From: Sporichthya polymorpha DSM 43042
GTDB lineage: Bacteria > Actinomycetota > Actinomycetes > Sporichthyales > Sporichthyaceae
Reading direction: 5' to 3'
Assembly (NCBI RefSeq): GCF_000384115.1
Contig: NZ_KB913029.1
Location: 654,907-718,906, forward strand
DNA length: 64,000 nucleotides
In this document: piece by piece, positions 17,776 to 26,341 of the stretch
Layout of the letters: each line of letters begins with the position of its first letter
How positions within the stretch are numbered: position 1 is the stretch's first letter
The notes under the pieces: generated by a model
Seen by the model: only the letters and a program-made list of their open reading frames with translations
Told to the model about the DNA's origin: nothing
The model's database searches: none
Translations under genes and position numbers: made by a program

Positions 17776-19097
17776 GCCGAACCCACCTTCTCCGCGATCC
17801 GGTCCATCAAAGCGGCGTAGGACTCCCCCTCGCCGGGCAGGTCCTCGCCGGTGACGAACCGGTTCCACTGCCGCCAGAACGCACGCATCTGCAGTTCGTC
17901 AAAGGTCGTCGGGCGGTCCTTGCCGAAGCCCTTGGAGATGTCGGACCATGGCACCTCCTTGGCCGCCGCGAAGCCGAGCTGGCACTGCTCGAGGGCCTCC
18001 ACATCGTCCGGCGTGGCCAAACCGCCGGGACCCCAGAACGTCAGGGCATTGTCGATCCGGTAGCCCTTGAGTTCCTCCCCGATCTCGGCCGGCGAGATCT
18101 GCCAGCCGGTGATCGCGGTCTCCGTCGGCGAGACCGGGAACATCGTCCTGATCTGGATGCCGAAGTTCAGGTCGACAATCACGAGGTTGGGGAACACGAT
18201 CGTGTTCCGGCTGGTGTTCAAGGCGCGACGGGTGTACTCCTCCCCGAAGCGCTCGACCATGCGTGCCCGGTGAGCCGCGACGAGTTCCCGGCTGCGTTCA
18301 TTCATCAGCGGCCGGCCGAGCTCGGGGAACCAGGTGGTCGCGTGCCCGTTGCCCAGGTCGATGCCGAAGTCCGGGATGAGGGACGTGCCGTCGCGCTTCT
18401 GCGTGACGAGGCTGGGCGTCATGCCCATGCTCATCATCATCTCGACGTAGGTCTGGTGCACGCTCATGCCGTGATAGCCGTCGCAACTGTTCTCCATGAG
18501 CAGCTTCCAGTTGGCTTTCATGGAGTAGTGGTGCGCGCCCTTGACGACGGCCATTCCGGTCTCGGACTGGTTCGCGACGAGGTCCAGCAGCTCCTTCGCA
18601 TCGGCCAGGTAGTCGGACAGCGGCTCGACGTCGGGGTTGTAGGACAGGAACCAGAAGCCGCTGTGACTGTCGACCTTCGGCGGGGTCAACAGGCCGTGGG
18701 TCGATCGGTCCAGGCTCTGATACGAGTCACCATCGGGAACGTTGACCAACGCGCCCGTGTTGTCGTAGGCCCACCCGTGGTAGAAGCAGGTGAAGATCTT
18801 CGCGTTGCCGAAGTCCTCGCGGCACACCTGGGCGCCGCGGTGCCGGCAGGTGTTGAGCAGCGCGCGAATCTCACCGGTCTTGTCCCGGGTGAAGATGATC
18901 GGACGTCCGCCCACCTGGCGCGCGATGAAGTCCCCCGGCTTGGACAGCTCGGATTCGTGGCCCAGGTACAGCCACACCTTGTCGAAGAACTCGGTCTTCT
19001 CGGCCTCCAGGACGTCCTGGGACAGGAACGCGTCCCGGTGCACCCGGAACGTCCCGGCGTCGCGGTTCTCCTCGACGTACCTCGCTGACAGCTTCAT
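17772..19097 (-). CDS. Ring-hydroxylating dioxygenase, alpha (Rieske) subunit
   Basis: 441 residues. Rieske [2Fe-2S] ligands Cys84, His86, Cys104 and His107; the mononuclear iron site contains Asp206, His209 and His214 (DGYHGMSVH). Adds both atoms of O2 to an aromatic ring or carries out a monooxygenation, with the beta subunit. The start ATG at 19097 lies one base after the hydrolase stop. No reductase component is adjacent; the Rieske ferredoxin at 36723 is a candidate electron donor. The ring substrate cannot be told from sequence alone. Confidence 0.93.
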   Translation of the reverse strand: MKLSARYVEENRDAGTFRVHRDAFLSQDVLEAEKTEFFDKVWLYLGHESELSKPGDFIARQVGGRPIIFTRDKTGEIRALLNTCRHRGAQVCREDFGNAKIFTCFYHGWAYDNTGALVNVPDGDSYQSLDRSTHGLLTPPKVDSHSGFWFLSYNPDVEPLSDYLADAKELLDLVANQSETGMAVVKGAHHYSMKANWKLLMENSCDGYHGMSVHQTYVEMMMSMGMTPSLVTQKRDGTSLIPDFGIDLGNGHATTWFPELGRPLMNERSRELVAAHRARMVERFGEEYTRRALNTSRNTIVFPNLVIVDLNFGIQIRTMFPVSPTETAITGWQISPAEIGEELKGYRIDNALTFWGPGGLATPDDVEALEQCQLGFAAAKEVPWSDISKGFGKDRPTTFDELQMRAFWRQWNRFVTGEDLPGEGESYAALMDRIAEKVGSA

Positions 19098-19098
19098 C

Positions 19099-20058
19099 TC
19101 AGGATCCTTCGACGATGTGGGGCAGGGGCGGGCGGCGGTCGGACACCCCGGCCGCCTCGGCGGTCTTCGCGCTGACCTTGCCGTCCCGGAAGAATTCCTC
19201 CAGGACGGGATTGACGACGTCCGGTCGGTCGGTCTGCGCCTGGTGCCCGGCGCCGGTGACATAGAAGAACTGCACCCCGGGCAGGGCGTCCTCCTGGTCC
19301 CGGCCCGTCTCCACCGGGATGATCCGGTCCTCGACCGGATAGATGCAGATGCCGGGGATCGTCATCTCGGTCAACCGGCCACGGGTCGTGTTCACCGTGC
19401 GCAGGTTGATGTCCTTGGCGACGTTCACAGCCTCCTGCGCGTCCCAGAACGCGCGGAACGACTCGCGGTTTCGCTCCGCGTGCGCCATGCGCATGTCCAG
19501 GACGTCATCAGTGATGTTCTCGTCGTTGTTGATGATCAACTGCATGAGCTTGAACATGCCGTCGCGGCTGCCGTCCCAGGCGTCGGCCGGGTGGAACGTC
19601 AGCCGCTGGATCGGGGCCGCGTCGCCGAAGCCCCCGGCGATGACCGCGAAACTGCGGACCCGGTCAGGGTGGGCGATCAGGTAGTTGATCGAGTTGATGC
19701 AGCCCATGGAGTTGCCCGTGATGTGGAACGAGTCCAGGCACATCGCGTTGACGAACTCGTGCAGAAACTCGGTGTGATCATAGAAGCCGTTGGTCGGCCA
19801 ATGCTCCGGTCGCAGATCGGACAAGCCGTACCCAGGCATGTCCGGGCAGATCAGCTGGAACCCGCGCTCCGCCAGGTACGGTCCGGTGTTGCGGAAGCCG
19901 GCCGCCGCGGAAGACCCAATGATTCCGCCATGCAGACCGAGCACGGGGATCCCGTCCCGGCCGAAGCTGAGGTAATGGGCGCGGGCGCCGCTGGCGAGCC
20001 GGACGTAACGGCTCTGCGCGCCCGGGATGTCGAGAAGGCCTTCACTCGTCAGTGCCAT
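19099..20058 (-). CDS. Alpha/beta hydrolase, meta-cleavage-product (C-C) hydrolase type
   Basis: 319 residues. Nucleophile elbow GNSMGC closely resembles the GNSMGG of BphD/HsaD-type carbon-carbon hydrolases; acid in YPVEDRIIP and catalytic His in GAGHQAQTDRP. It should split a ring-cleavage product into a 2-hydroxydienoate and an acid, feeding the hydratase-aldolase genes at 23464-26341. It heads the operon that continues with the dioxygenase and CoA-transferase genes. An identically directed hydrolase at 1103 may be the paralogue for another product. Confidence 0.85.
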   Translation of the reverse strand: MALTSEGLLDIPGAQSRYVRLASGARAHYLSFGRDGIPVLGLHGGIIGSSAAAGFRNTGPYLAERGFQLICPDMPGYGLSDLRPEHWPTNGFYDHTEFLHEFVNAMCLDSFHITGNSMGCINSINYLIAHPDRVRSFAVIAGGFGDAAPIQRLTFHPADAWDGSRDGMFKLMQLIINNDENITDDVLDMRMAHAERNRESFRAFWDAQEAVNVAKDINLRTVNTTRGRLTEMTIPGICIYPVEDRIIPVETGRDQEDALPGVQFFYVTGAGHQAQTDRPDVVNPVLEEFFRDGKVSAKTAEAAGVSDRRPPLPHIVEGS

Positions 20059-20158
20059 GCCCGCAACGTAGACCCGCGCGCGCGGGTATCGACAACACTG
20101 GTTCCACGGTGCGAAATTCGGCGTCGATCCAGTGCGACCAGCACGCAAGGTTGATGCC

Positions 20159-21133
20159 ATGCGCATCGATGTGCACACCCACGTCGTCCCGCCCGACCTC
20201 CCTGACTTCGCGACCTCGCTCGGGGATCCGAGGTGGCCCGTCTTCCGTCTGGAGGGATCCACCGGTCGCCTGTGGAAGGACGGGGCGGAGGTCCGCGCCG
20301 TTCCGGAAGCTGCCTGGTCCGTCGATCGCCGCCTGGATCACATGGACAAGGTCGGCGTGGATGTCCAGGTGCTCTCGCCGCTCCCGCCCCTGACGGTCGA
20401 CTGGGCCGACGAAAGCTACGGCTTCGCATTCTGCGCGCAGGTCAATTACGGGATCGCAGAAATGGTGCAGCGAGCGCCCAGCCGATTGGCGGGTCTCGGC
20501 ATGGTGCCGCTGCAGGACTGTGAGCGCGCCATCTGCGCCTTGGAGGACGCCCACGGCTTAGGCCTGAAGGGCGTGCAGATCGGGACGCAGGGCGGCACCC
20601 GGGAACTCGACGACCCGCAGATTCGCGACTTCTTCGCGCGTGCCGCCGAACTCGGCATGACGATCTTGGTGCATCCGTTGATCTTGGGCGCGTCGGTCCC
20701 CTGGACGACGCGCATTTCCGGGCTGCCACTGACGTTCGGCCTCGGCATGACCACGGACACGGCGATCGCGGCCGCCGCCCTGGTCCTGGGCGGAGTCACG
20801 GCAGAGCTGCCCGACCTCCGTATCTGCCTCGCCCACGGCGGCGGGACGTTCGTCTGGGCGCTCCCGCGGATCGCCCACGCTTGGGCGATGACCAACGATG
20901 TCCCGCTGGCTCAGCAGATGCGCAACGTCTACGTCGACACCGTTGTTTACGACCGCGCCAACCTGGACCACCTCATCCGCGTCCTCGGCCCGGATCGCGT
21001 CATTTGGGGAACCGACTACCCCCTGCCCGCTGCGGCGGAGCAGACGGGCGAGTTACTGGCGGGACTCCCGGACGAACACGCGGCAGCAGTGTCGGGCGGC
21101 AATGCCGCCCGCCTACTCGGCCTCTCTCCCTAG
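20159..21133 (+). CDS. Amidohydrolase 2 family metal-dependent hydrolase/decarboxylase
   Basis: 324 residues. HTH at the N-terminus (DVHTHVVPP), His in ILVHPL, and the Asp of WGTDYPL define the metal site of the amidohydrolase-2/ACMSD group, whose members decarboxylate or hydrolyse aromatic acids. ATG 20159 is preferred over 20132 since the family begins at the MRIDVHTH strand. It is divergent from the C-C hydrolase operon and convergent with the next P450; the two genes' stop codons share one palindromic CTAG (21130-21133). Confidence 0.88.
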   Translation: MRIDVHTHVVPPDLPDFATSLGDPRWPVFRLEGSTGRLWKDGAEVRAVPEAAWSVDRRLDHMDKVGVDVQVLSPLPPLTVDWADESYGFAFCAQVNYGIAEMVQRAPSRLAGLGMVPLQDCERAICALEDAHGLGLKGVQIGTQGGTRELDDPQIRDFFARAAELGMTILVHPLILGASVPWTTRISGLPLTFGLGMTTDTAIAAAALVLGGVTAELPDLRICLAHGGGTFVWALPRIAHAWAMTNDVPLAQQMRNVYVDTVVYDRANLDHLIRVLGPDRVIWGTDYPLPAAAEQTGELLAGLPDEHAAAVSGGNAARLLGLSP

Positions 21134-22320
21134 GGGACCGCCGGCACGCGGACCGGGATCGAGCGGAAGCCCTGGGTCGGCCAGATCGTGCGCACGACAT
21201 CGCCGTTGGGTGCGAACTCGCTGAACGCGTCGAGGAACTCGCGGATCGCTGCGGCGATCTGCACCCGGCCGAGGTCCGCGCCGACGCAGTAGTGCGCCCC
21301 GAACCCGAAGCTGACGCTCCGGGTGACCGGCCGGTCCAGGACGAAGGTGTCCGCATCCTCGAACTGATCCTCGTCGCGGGCCGCAGCGGCCCAGACCAGG
21401 GCCACCTGCTCGCCGGCCTTGATCGTGCGGTCGCGCAGCTCGATGTCCTTCGTGCAGGTGCGCCCGAGGCCGATCAGCGGGCCGTAGAAGCGCACGATCT
21501 CCTCCACCGCGCGCGGAATGAGCTCCGGCTCGGCCCGCAGCCGGGCGGCGTGTTCCGGGTGGTGGGCCAGGTGATGGAGCGCATGGCCGAGCGAGTTGGC
21601 ACTGGTGTCGTGACCCGCCGAGGTGAGCAGCATGTAGTAGCCGTGGATCTCGGTCGAGGTAAGGGAGCGCCCGTTGATCCGCGTCGCCAGGAAGGCACTC
21701 ATCAGGTCGTCGCCGGGATTGTCGGTCTTGTCCTTGATCTCACGCTCGACGTAGGACCTGACGCTGGCGGCGACCTCGAGGATGAGGGGGACGTTCCCGG
21801 TGCTGAACGCGGTGCTGATGTTCCACGTCCAACTGCGGAACTCGGACCACATGTCCTCAGGGATGTTCAGGGCCAGGCACAGGGCCTCCCCCGCGAACGG
21901 CTGGGCGAACTCCTCGGACGCGTCGAAGGTCTCGCGTTCGCGCAACGGCTCGATCAGCGCCCGGGCCAGCTCACGCAGGCGAGGCTCGAAGCCCTGAATG
22001 CGCGGCTTGGAGAGGAAGGGCGTGAGGACCTGGCGGTAGGGGCCGTGGTCCGGAGGGTCGCTCTGCAGCGGCAGCCAGGGAAAGCCGAGGTCCAGGTGCG
22101 GGACGGCGAACTGCTGCTGAGAGGAGAAGGTCCCCGGGTCCTTGCACGCCTTGACGATGTCCTCGTGCTTGGTCAACGCCCAGAAGCCACCGAAGTCGTC
22201 GCTCCAGGCCACCGGGCAGCGCTCCCGCATGTCCTTGAACCTCGCGGCATACGTCCCGTCCGCATCGGGGACGAGCGGGCTCCAGTCGGCGGTCTTGGTC
22301 CCGGTCGATTCGTCAGTCAT
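21130..22320 (-). CDS. Cytochrome P450 monooxygenase, second copy
   Basis: 396 residues. I-helix SAGHDTSANS, ExxR in EEIVRF, and heme loop FGFGAHYCVG with the Cys ligand. It has no ferredoxin of its own and may use the one at 11103 or 60457. It lies downstream of and in the same direction as the IclR gene (76-base gap), which may control it. GGTGAG precedes the ATG. Substrate unknown; likely a hydroxylation in the same pathway. Confidence 0.92.
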   Translation of the reverse strand: MTDESTGTKTADWSPLVPDADGTYAARFKDMRERCPVAWSDDFGGFWALTKHEDIVKACKDPGTFSSQQQFAVPHLDLGFPWLPLQSDPPDHGPYRQVLTPFLSKPRIQGFEPRLRELARALIEPLRERETFDASEEFAQPFAGEALCLALNIPEDMWSEFRSWTWNISTAFSTGNVPLILEVAASVRSYVEREIKDKTDNPGDDLMSAFLATRINGRSLTSTEIHGYYMLLTSAGHDTSANSLGHALHHLAHHPEHAARLRAEPELIPRAVEEIVRFYGPLIGLGRTCTKDIELRDRTIKAGEQVALVWAAAARDEDQFEDADTFVLDRPVTRSVSFGFGAHYCVGADLGRVQIAAAIREFLDAFSEFAPNGDVVRTIWPTQGFRSIPVRVPAVP

Positions 22321-22396
22321 GGGCTCACCTTGCTCGGGAGCGATCCCGGGCGCCAGCGTTCATTCCCGGCAGCCGGAACGTCGCTCGGCCGACGGC

Positions 22397-23212
22397 TCAG
22401 AGGCCGTGGCTCCGGCACGTGGCCGCGATCTGGTTGGAAGCCCAGCGAAGCTCGTTGACCACCTGGGACTTGACGTTCTCGGTCGCACGCATCGTCACCG
22501 ACAGAGCACCCATCGGCTCGCTGGTGCCGGGCCGGAGGATCGGAACCGCGATGCAGCGGATGCCGAGTTGGGATTCCTCGTGGTCGTGCGCGACGCCGGT
22601 CTCCTTGGCCTTGGCCAACTGCTCTGACAGAAGTCCGCGATGCACGACCGTGTGCGGGGTGAGCCGGCGGACCGGCCGCGCCAGGTGCTCGGCGATCACG
22701 TCCGGGGGCGAGAACGCGACGAGGGCCTTGCCCACGCCGGTGCAGAGAGCGGGCATCCGACCGCCCACGCGGGCCGGGGTCGCGACCGAGCCTGCCCCGT
22801 AGAGCTTCTCGACGTAGAGCACCTCGGCCCCTTCCAGGACGGCCAGGTTGATCGTCGCCCGGGTACTCGCGTACAGATCAGTCATCAGCGGGACCGCGGC
22901 CTCGCGAAGGCTCCGCGGGCGGCAGTCCGGCACGAGAGCTCCCAGCTCGAACAGCGCGCGGCCCAGCATGTAGCGGTTGTCGTGCCGCTGGACGAAGCGT
23001 CGCTCGACCAGGACGGCGAGCAGCCGGTGCGCAGTGCTTTTCGACAGACCTGTGCGGGCCGCGATTTCGGTGACGCCGAGGACAGCACCGGCGCCGCGGA
23101 ACGAGTCCAGAACCGCAATCGCCTTGGCCGCGCTGCTGCCGAAGTCCAGATCACCCCCGGCCAGACGCGCGGCCTCGGGGACAGGGGCAGCGAGCTCTCG
23201 GGTTGCCGGCAT
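22397..23212 (-). CDS. IclR-family transcriptional regulator
   Basis: 271 residues. Winged helix near residues 25-85 (TEIAARTGLSKSTAHRLLAV) and a C-terminal IclR effector domain with the usual GVAHDHEE and GIRCIAVPI elements. Divergent from the meta-cleavage operon at 23464 with the palindrome copy at 23294 between them, 82 bases before its own ATG. The best candidate, with the TetR at 8255, for the factor that reads the palindromes at 8201, 12578 and 23294. Confidence 0.92.
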   Translation of the reverse strand: MPATRELAAPVPEAARLAGGDLDFGSSAAKAIAVLDSFRGAGAVLGVTEIAARTGLSKSTAHRLLAVLVERRFVQRHDNRYMLGRALFELGALVPDCRPRSLREAAVPLMTDLYASTRATINLAVLEGAEVLYVEKLYGAGSVATPARVGGRMPALCTGVGKALVAFSPPDVIAEHLARPVRRLTPHTVVHRGLLSEQLAKAKETGVAHDHEESQLGIRCIAVPILRPGTSEPMGALSVTMRATENVKSQVVNELRWASNQIAATCRSHGL

Positions 23213-23293
23213 CAGTGCCTACCTCTCGTCCGCTTGGCGCGGCTGCCAAGTGACGCCGCTCACGAGGACTGTAGGACGCCAGGGGCGTTTGGA

Positions 23294-23307
23294 CAACAGG
23301 GTTGTTG
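23294..23307. promoter_or_regulatory. Palindromic operator candidate, copy 3
   Basis: CAACAGGGTTGTTG within GGACAACAGGGTTGTTGACC, which differs from copy 2 at one base. It lies in the 251-base divergent region between the IclR gene and the meta-cleavage operon, 157 bases before the hydratase start. A half-site-like GGACAAC occurs further on, near 23361. I see nothing else in this intergenic region. Confidence 0.72.
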
Positions 23308-23463
23308 ACCGACTTTTCAGAATCCAGACTCGTCATTAGACGCCATGTGCATCCCGCTGGACAACGTGTGCACCGACAGTTCGCAGGCGACTACGGGACG
23401 AGTCGTTCCATCCCCCGGCACCGCGAGGGGCACGGATGCGGTCGCTCCTAGCACGCTGCTGTC

Positions 23464-24279
23464 ATGACGAGCTCATCCGTGACCCCGCAGTCCGTGTCCT
23501 TGCGCGAGATCGCCGACGAGCTGGACCGTGCAGCTCGCACCGGCGTGCCGACCGGGCCTCCCTCCGCCCACCACGACGGCTTCGACGTGGACGCGGCCTA
23601 CGAGGTCCAACGGATCAACATCGGCCGGGCGGTCTCCCGGGGCGACGTGCGTGTCGGCCACAAGATCGGTCTCACCAGCCTGGCGATGCAGCAACAGCTC
23701 GGCGTGGACTCGCCAGACTTCGGGGTGCTGCTGGCGTCGATGAACGTGCCGAACGGGTCGACCGCGGCGCAGCCGCTGTTGCAGCCGCGGATCGAGGCCG
23801 AGATCGCGTTCCTGCTCGGCGCCGACCTGGACTCGGCGGATCTCGGCGTCGAGGACGTTCTGGCCGCCACCGACGCTGTCATGCCGGCACTGGAGATCAT
23901 CGACAGCCGGATCGCCGACTGGAAGATCACGTTGCCGGACACGGTGGCCGACAACGCCAGCTCGGGTGCCTACGTGTTGGGCACCGCTGTCCCGCTGCCG
24001 GCCGACCTGCGCGAGGTCGAGCTGGTGCTCACGCGCGGCGACGAGGAGGTCGGGCGCGGCCTGGGCAGCGCAGCCCTCGGTCATCCGGCCGAGTGCGTCG
24101 CCTGGCTGGCCAGGACCCTACGAGCTCGCGGTGACGTCCTCCGAGCCGGTTCGGTGATCCTGTCCGGCGCCGTACACGCCTCGGTCCCCGCCATCGGAGG
24201 CCAGACGTTCACCGCGACCTCGGCGGTCCTCGGCTCGGTGTCCGTCACGTTCCCCGCGCGCACAGAGGGGCAGTCGTGA
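23464..24279 (+). CDS. 2-hydroxypenta-2,4-dienoate hydratase (2-keto-4-pentenoate hydratase)
   Basis: 271 residues of the MhpD/BphH/HsaE fold. Recognisable are VGHKIGLTS near residue 63, QPRIEAEIAFLL with the metal-binding glutamates near residue 108, and PALEIIDSRI. It adds water to the dienoate released by the C-C hydrolase to give a 4-hydroxy-2-oxoacid. First gene of the coupled set hydratase - acetaldehyde dehydrogenase - aldolase; its stop overlaps the next GTG (GTGA). Confidence 0.93.
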   Translation: MTSSSVTPQSVSLREIADELDRAARTGVPTGPPSAHHDGFDVDAAYEVQRINIGRAVSRGDVRVGHKIGLTSLAMQQQLGVDSPDFGVLLASMNVPNGSTAAQPLLQPRIEAEIAFLLGADLDSADLGVEDVLAATDAVMPALEIIDSRIADWKITLPDTVADNASSGAYVLGTAVPLPADLREVELVLTRGDEEVGRGLGSAALGHPAECVAWLARTLRARGDVLRAGSVILSGAVHASVPAIGGQTFTATSAVLGSVSVTFPARTEGQS

Positions 24280-25196
24280 GTGCACTGCGTTGCGCCGTGG
24301 TCGGGCCCGGGAACATCGGCACAGACCTCGTCGCCAAGTTGCTCCGCACCCCGGGGCTGGAACCCGCTGCACTGATCGGCATCGACCCGGGGAGCGAGGG
24401 CCTGCGGTGGGCCGCGGCACGAGGCGTGACGACGAGCGATGCCGGCGTCGAATGGTTACGGGCCAACCGCGAGGAGGTTGACCTGGTTCTGGAGGCCACC
24501 AGTGCGGGGGCCCACCGGGCCAATGCGGCGCTCTACGCCGAGCTCGGTCTGCAGTGCATCGACCTCACCCCGGCCAAGCTCGGTCCAGGTTGCGTGCCGC
24601 CGGTCAACCTCGACGTCGCGCTCGACGCTCCGGACATCAACCTGATCAGCTGCGGGGGTCAGGCGACGATCCCGATCGTGGCCGCCGTTCGGGCCGTCAC
24701 CCCGGTCCCGTACGCCGAGATCGTGGCGACCATCGCCTCGGCGTCGGCGGGGCCCGGCACCAGGGCGAGCATCGACGAGTTCACGCGAACCACCGCCGGG
24801 GGCGTGGCCGACATCGGGGGCGCCGAGCGCAGCAAGGCGGTCATCGTGCTCAACCCGGCCGATCCGCCGGTGCTGATGCGCAACACGGTGTTCTGCGCGA
24901 TCGACGCCGACGTCGACCTGGCCGCCGTGGTGGCCTCGATCGAGGAGATGCGCACGCGGGTCGCGGACTACGTCCCTGGCTACCGGCTCACGGCAGCCCC
25001 GTCGTTGTCGGCGGATCTGCTGCGCTTTCCCACCTGGGAGTCAGCGACCCCGCTGCGCCGCCTCGCCGTCAGCATCGAGGTCGAAGGCGCCGGGGACACC
25101 CTGCCGCCCTACGCCGGCAACCTCGACATCATCACCTGCGCGGCGGTCCGGTTGGCGCAGGAAGTCGCCGCACACCGAGGGGTTCTGGCCGCATGA
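24276..25196 (+). CDS. Acetaldehyde (propanal) dehydrogenase, acylating
   Basis: 306 residues. Rossmann motif VVGPGNIGTD and the conserved SCGGQATIP segment holding the active-site Cys, as in BphJ/MhpF/HsaG. It converts the aldehyde from the aldolase to acyl-CoA with NAD and CoA and channels it through a complex with that aldolase. The GTG start overlaps the hydratase stop and its own TGA overlaps the aldolase ATG, as expected for a channelling pair. Confidence 0.95.
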   Translation: MSALRCAVVGPGNIGTDLVAKLLRTPGLEPAALIGIDPGSEGLRWAAARGVTTSDAGVEWLRANREEVDLVLEATSAGAHRANAALYAELGLQCIDLTPAKLGPGCVPPVNLDVALDAPDINLISCGGQATIPIVAAVRAVTPVPYAEIVATIASASAGPGTRASIDEFTRTTAGGVADIGGAERSKAVIVLNPADPPVLMRNTVFCAIDADVDLAAVVASIEEMRTRVADYVPGYRLTAAPSLSADLLRFPTWESATPLRRLAVSIEVEGAGDTLPPYAGNLDIITCAAVRLAQEVAAHRGVLAA

Positions 25197-26341
25197 GTGG
25201 GATCTATCGTCTCGGCCGCGAGAGCGCACCGCCCCAACCAGGTCCGGCGCAGCTCGAGCTGGCGGCCGCCCATGGTTTGAGTGGGATGAAGGGCATCGAC
25301 GTCACGCTCGTCGACAGCACGCTGCGCGACGGCAGCCACGCCGTGAACCACCAGTTCACCCCGGCCCAGGTCCGGGCGGTCGCAGCGGCACTGGAGCACG
25401 CCCGGGTCCCCGTCATCGAGGTCGCGCACGGCGACGGGCTGTCCGGCTCATCGCTGGTCTACGGACTCTCCGGCACCGACGAGTACGAACTGATCCGCGC
25501 AGCCGCGGACGTCACGGAGAACACCGCGATCGCCGTCCTGCTGCTGCCAGGAATCGGGGTCAAGCAGGACCTCGACCGCGCGCAGGAGCTCGGGGCGTCG
25601 GTGGCCCGGATCGCAACGCACTGCACCGAGGCGGACATTTCCGAACAACACCTCGCCCATGCTCGCGAGCGCGGAATGCTCACCGTGGGCTTTCTGATGA
25701 TGTCTCATATGACGACGCCGGCGGCGCTCGGCGAAGAGGCCGCCATCATGGCCGGGTCGGGGGCCGAGGTCGTCTACGTCGTGGACAGCGCCGGCGCGAT
25801 GCTCCCGGGCGACGTCGCTGCGCGGGTCCTGGCGATCCGCGACGCCACCGACGACCAGGTGCTGGTCGGCGTCCACGCCCACCACAACATGGGTTTGGCG
25901 GTGGCCAACAGCCTGGCCGCGGTACACGCCGGCGCCCGCTGGGTGGACGCGTGCGGCGTGGGCCTCGGTGCGGGCGCAGGCAACGCGCCGCTGGAGATGA
26001 TCGCCGCCTCGTTCGAGAGGGCCGGGATCGGCACCGGTGTGGACGTGCGCGCCGCCATCGACCTGGCCGAGGACGTCGTACGCCCGCTCATGACCCGACC
26101 GGTTCAGGGAGACCGGCCCAGCGTGCTGCTCGGGTACGCCGGGGTCTACGGGTCGTTCCTCATCCACGCCGAGAGGGCCGCCGCGCAGTTCGGGGTGCCG
26201 ATCGCCGACATCCTGCTGGAGATCGGCCGGCGCAAGGCGGTCGGTGGTCAGGAGGACCTCATCGTCGAGGTCGCCGCCGGGCTGGCGGCTCGGGGCGCCC
26301 AGGCTCCCCGGTCAGAGCGGACCGTGGGTGCGTCCGCGTGA
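25193..26341 (+). CDS. 4-hydroxy-2-oxovalerate aldolase
   Basis: 382 residues from ATG 25193. HMGL-like TIM barrel: VDSTLRDGSHAVNHQF (metal/substrate loop), GVHAHHNMGLAVANS (metal His pair), DACGVGLGAGAGN near residue 260, and the C-terminal communication domain. It splits a 4-hydroxy-2-oxoacid to pyruvate and an aldehyde. About 30 residues precede the normal family start (MKGIDVTLVD), a mild N-terminal extension. Adjacent to its partner dehydrogenase. Confidence 0.95.
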   Translation: MSGIYRLGRESAPPQPGPAQLELAAAHGLSGMKGIDVTLVDSTLRDGSHAVNHQFTPAQVRAVAAALEHARVPVIEVAHGDGLSGSSLVYGLSGTDEYELIRAAADVTENTAIAVLLLPGIGVKQDLDRAQELGASVARIATHCTEADISEQHLAHARERGMLTVGFLMMSHMTTPAALGEEAAIMAGSGAEVVYVVDSAGAMLPGDVAARVLAIRDATDDQVLVGVHAHHNMGLAVANSLAAVHAGARWVDACGVGLGAGAGNAPLEMIAASFERAGIGTGVDVRAAIDLAEDVVRPLMTRPVQGDRPSVLLGYAGVYGSFLIHAERAAAQFGVPIADILLEIGRRKAVGGQEDLIVEVAAGLAARGAQAPRSERTVGASA

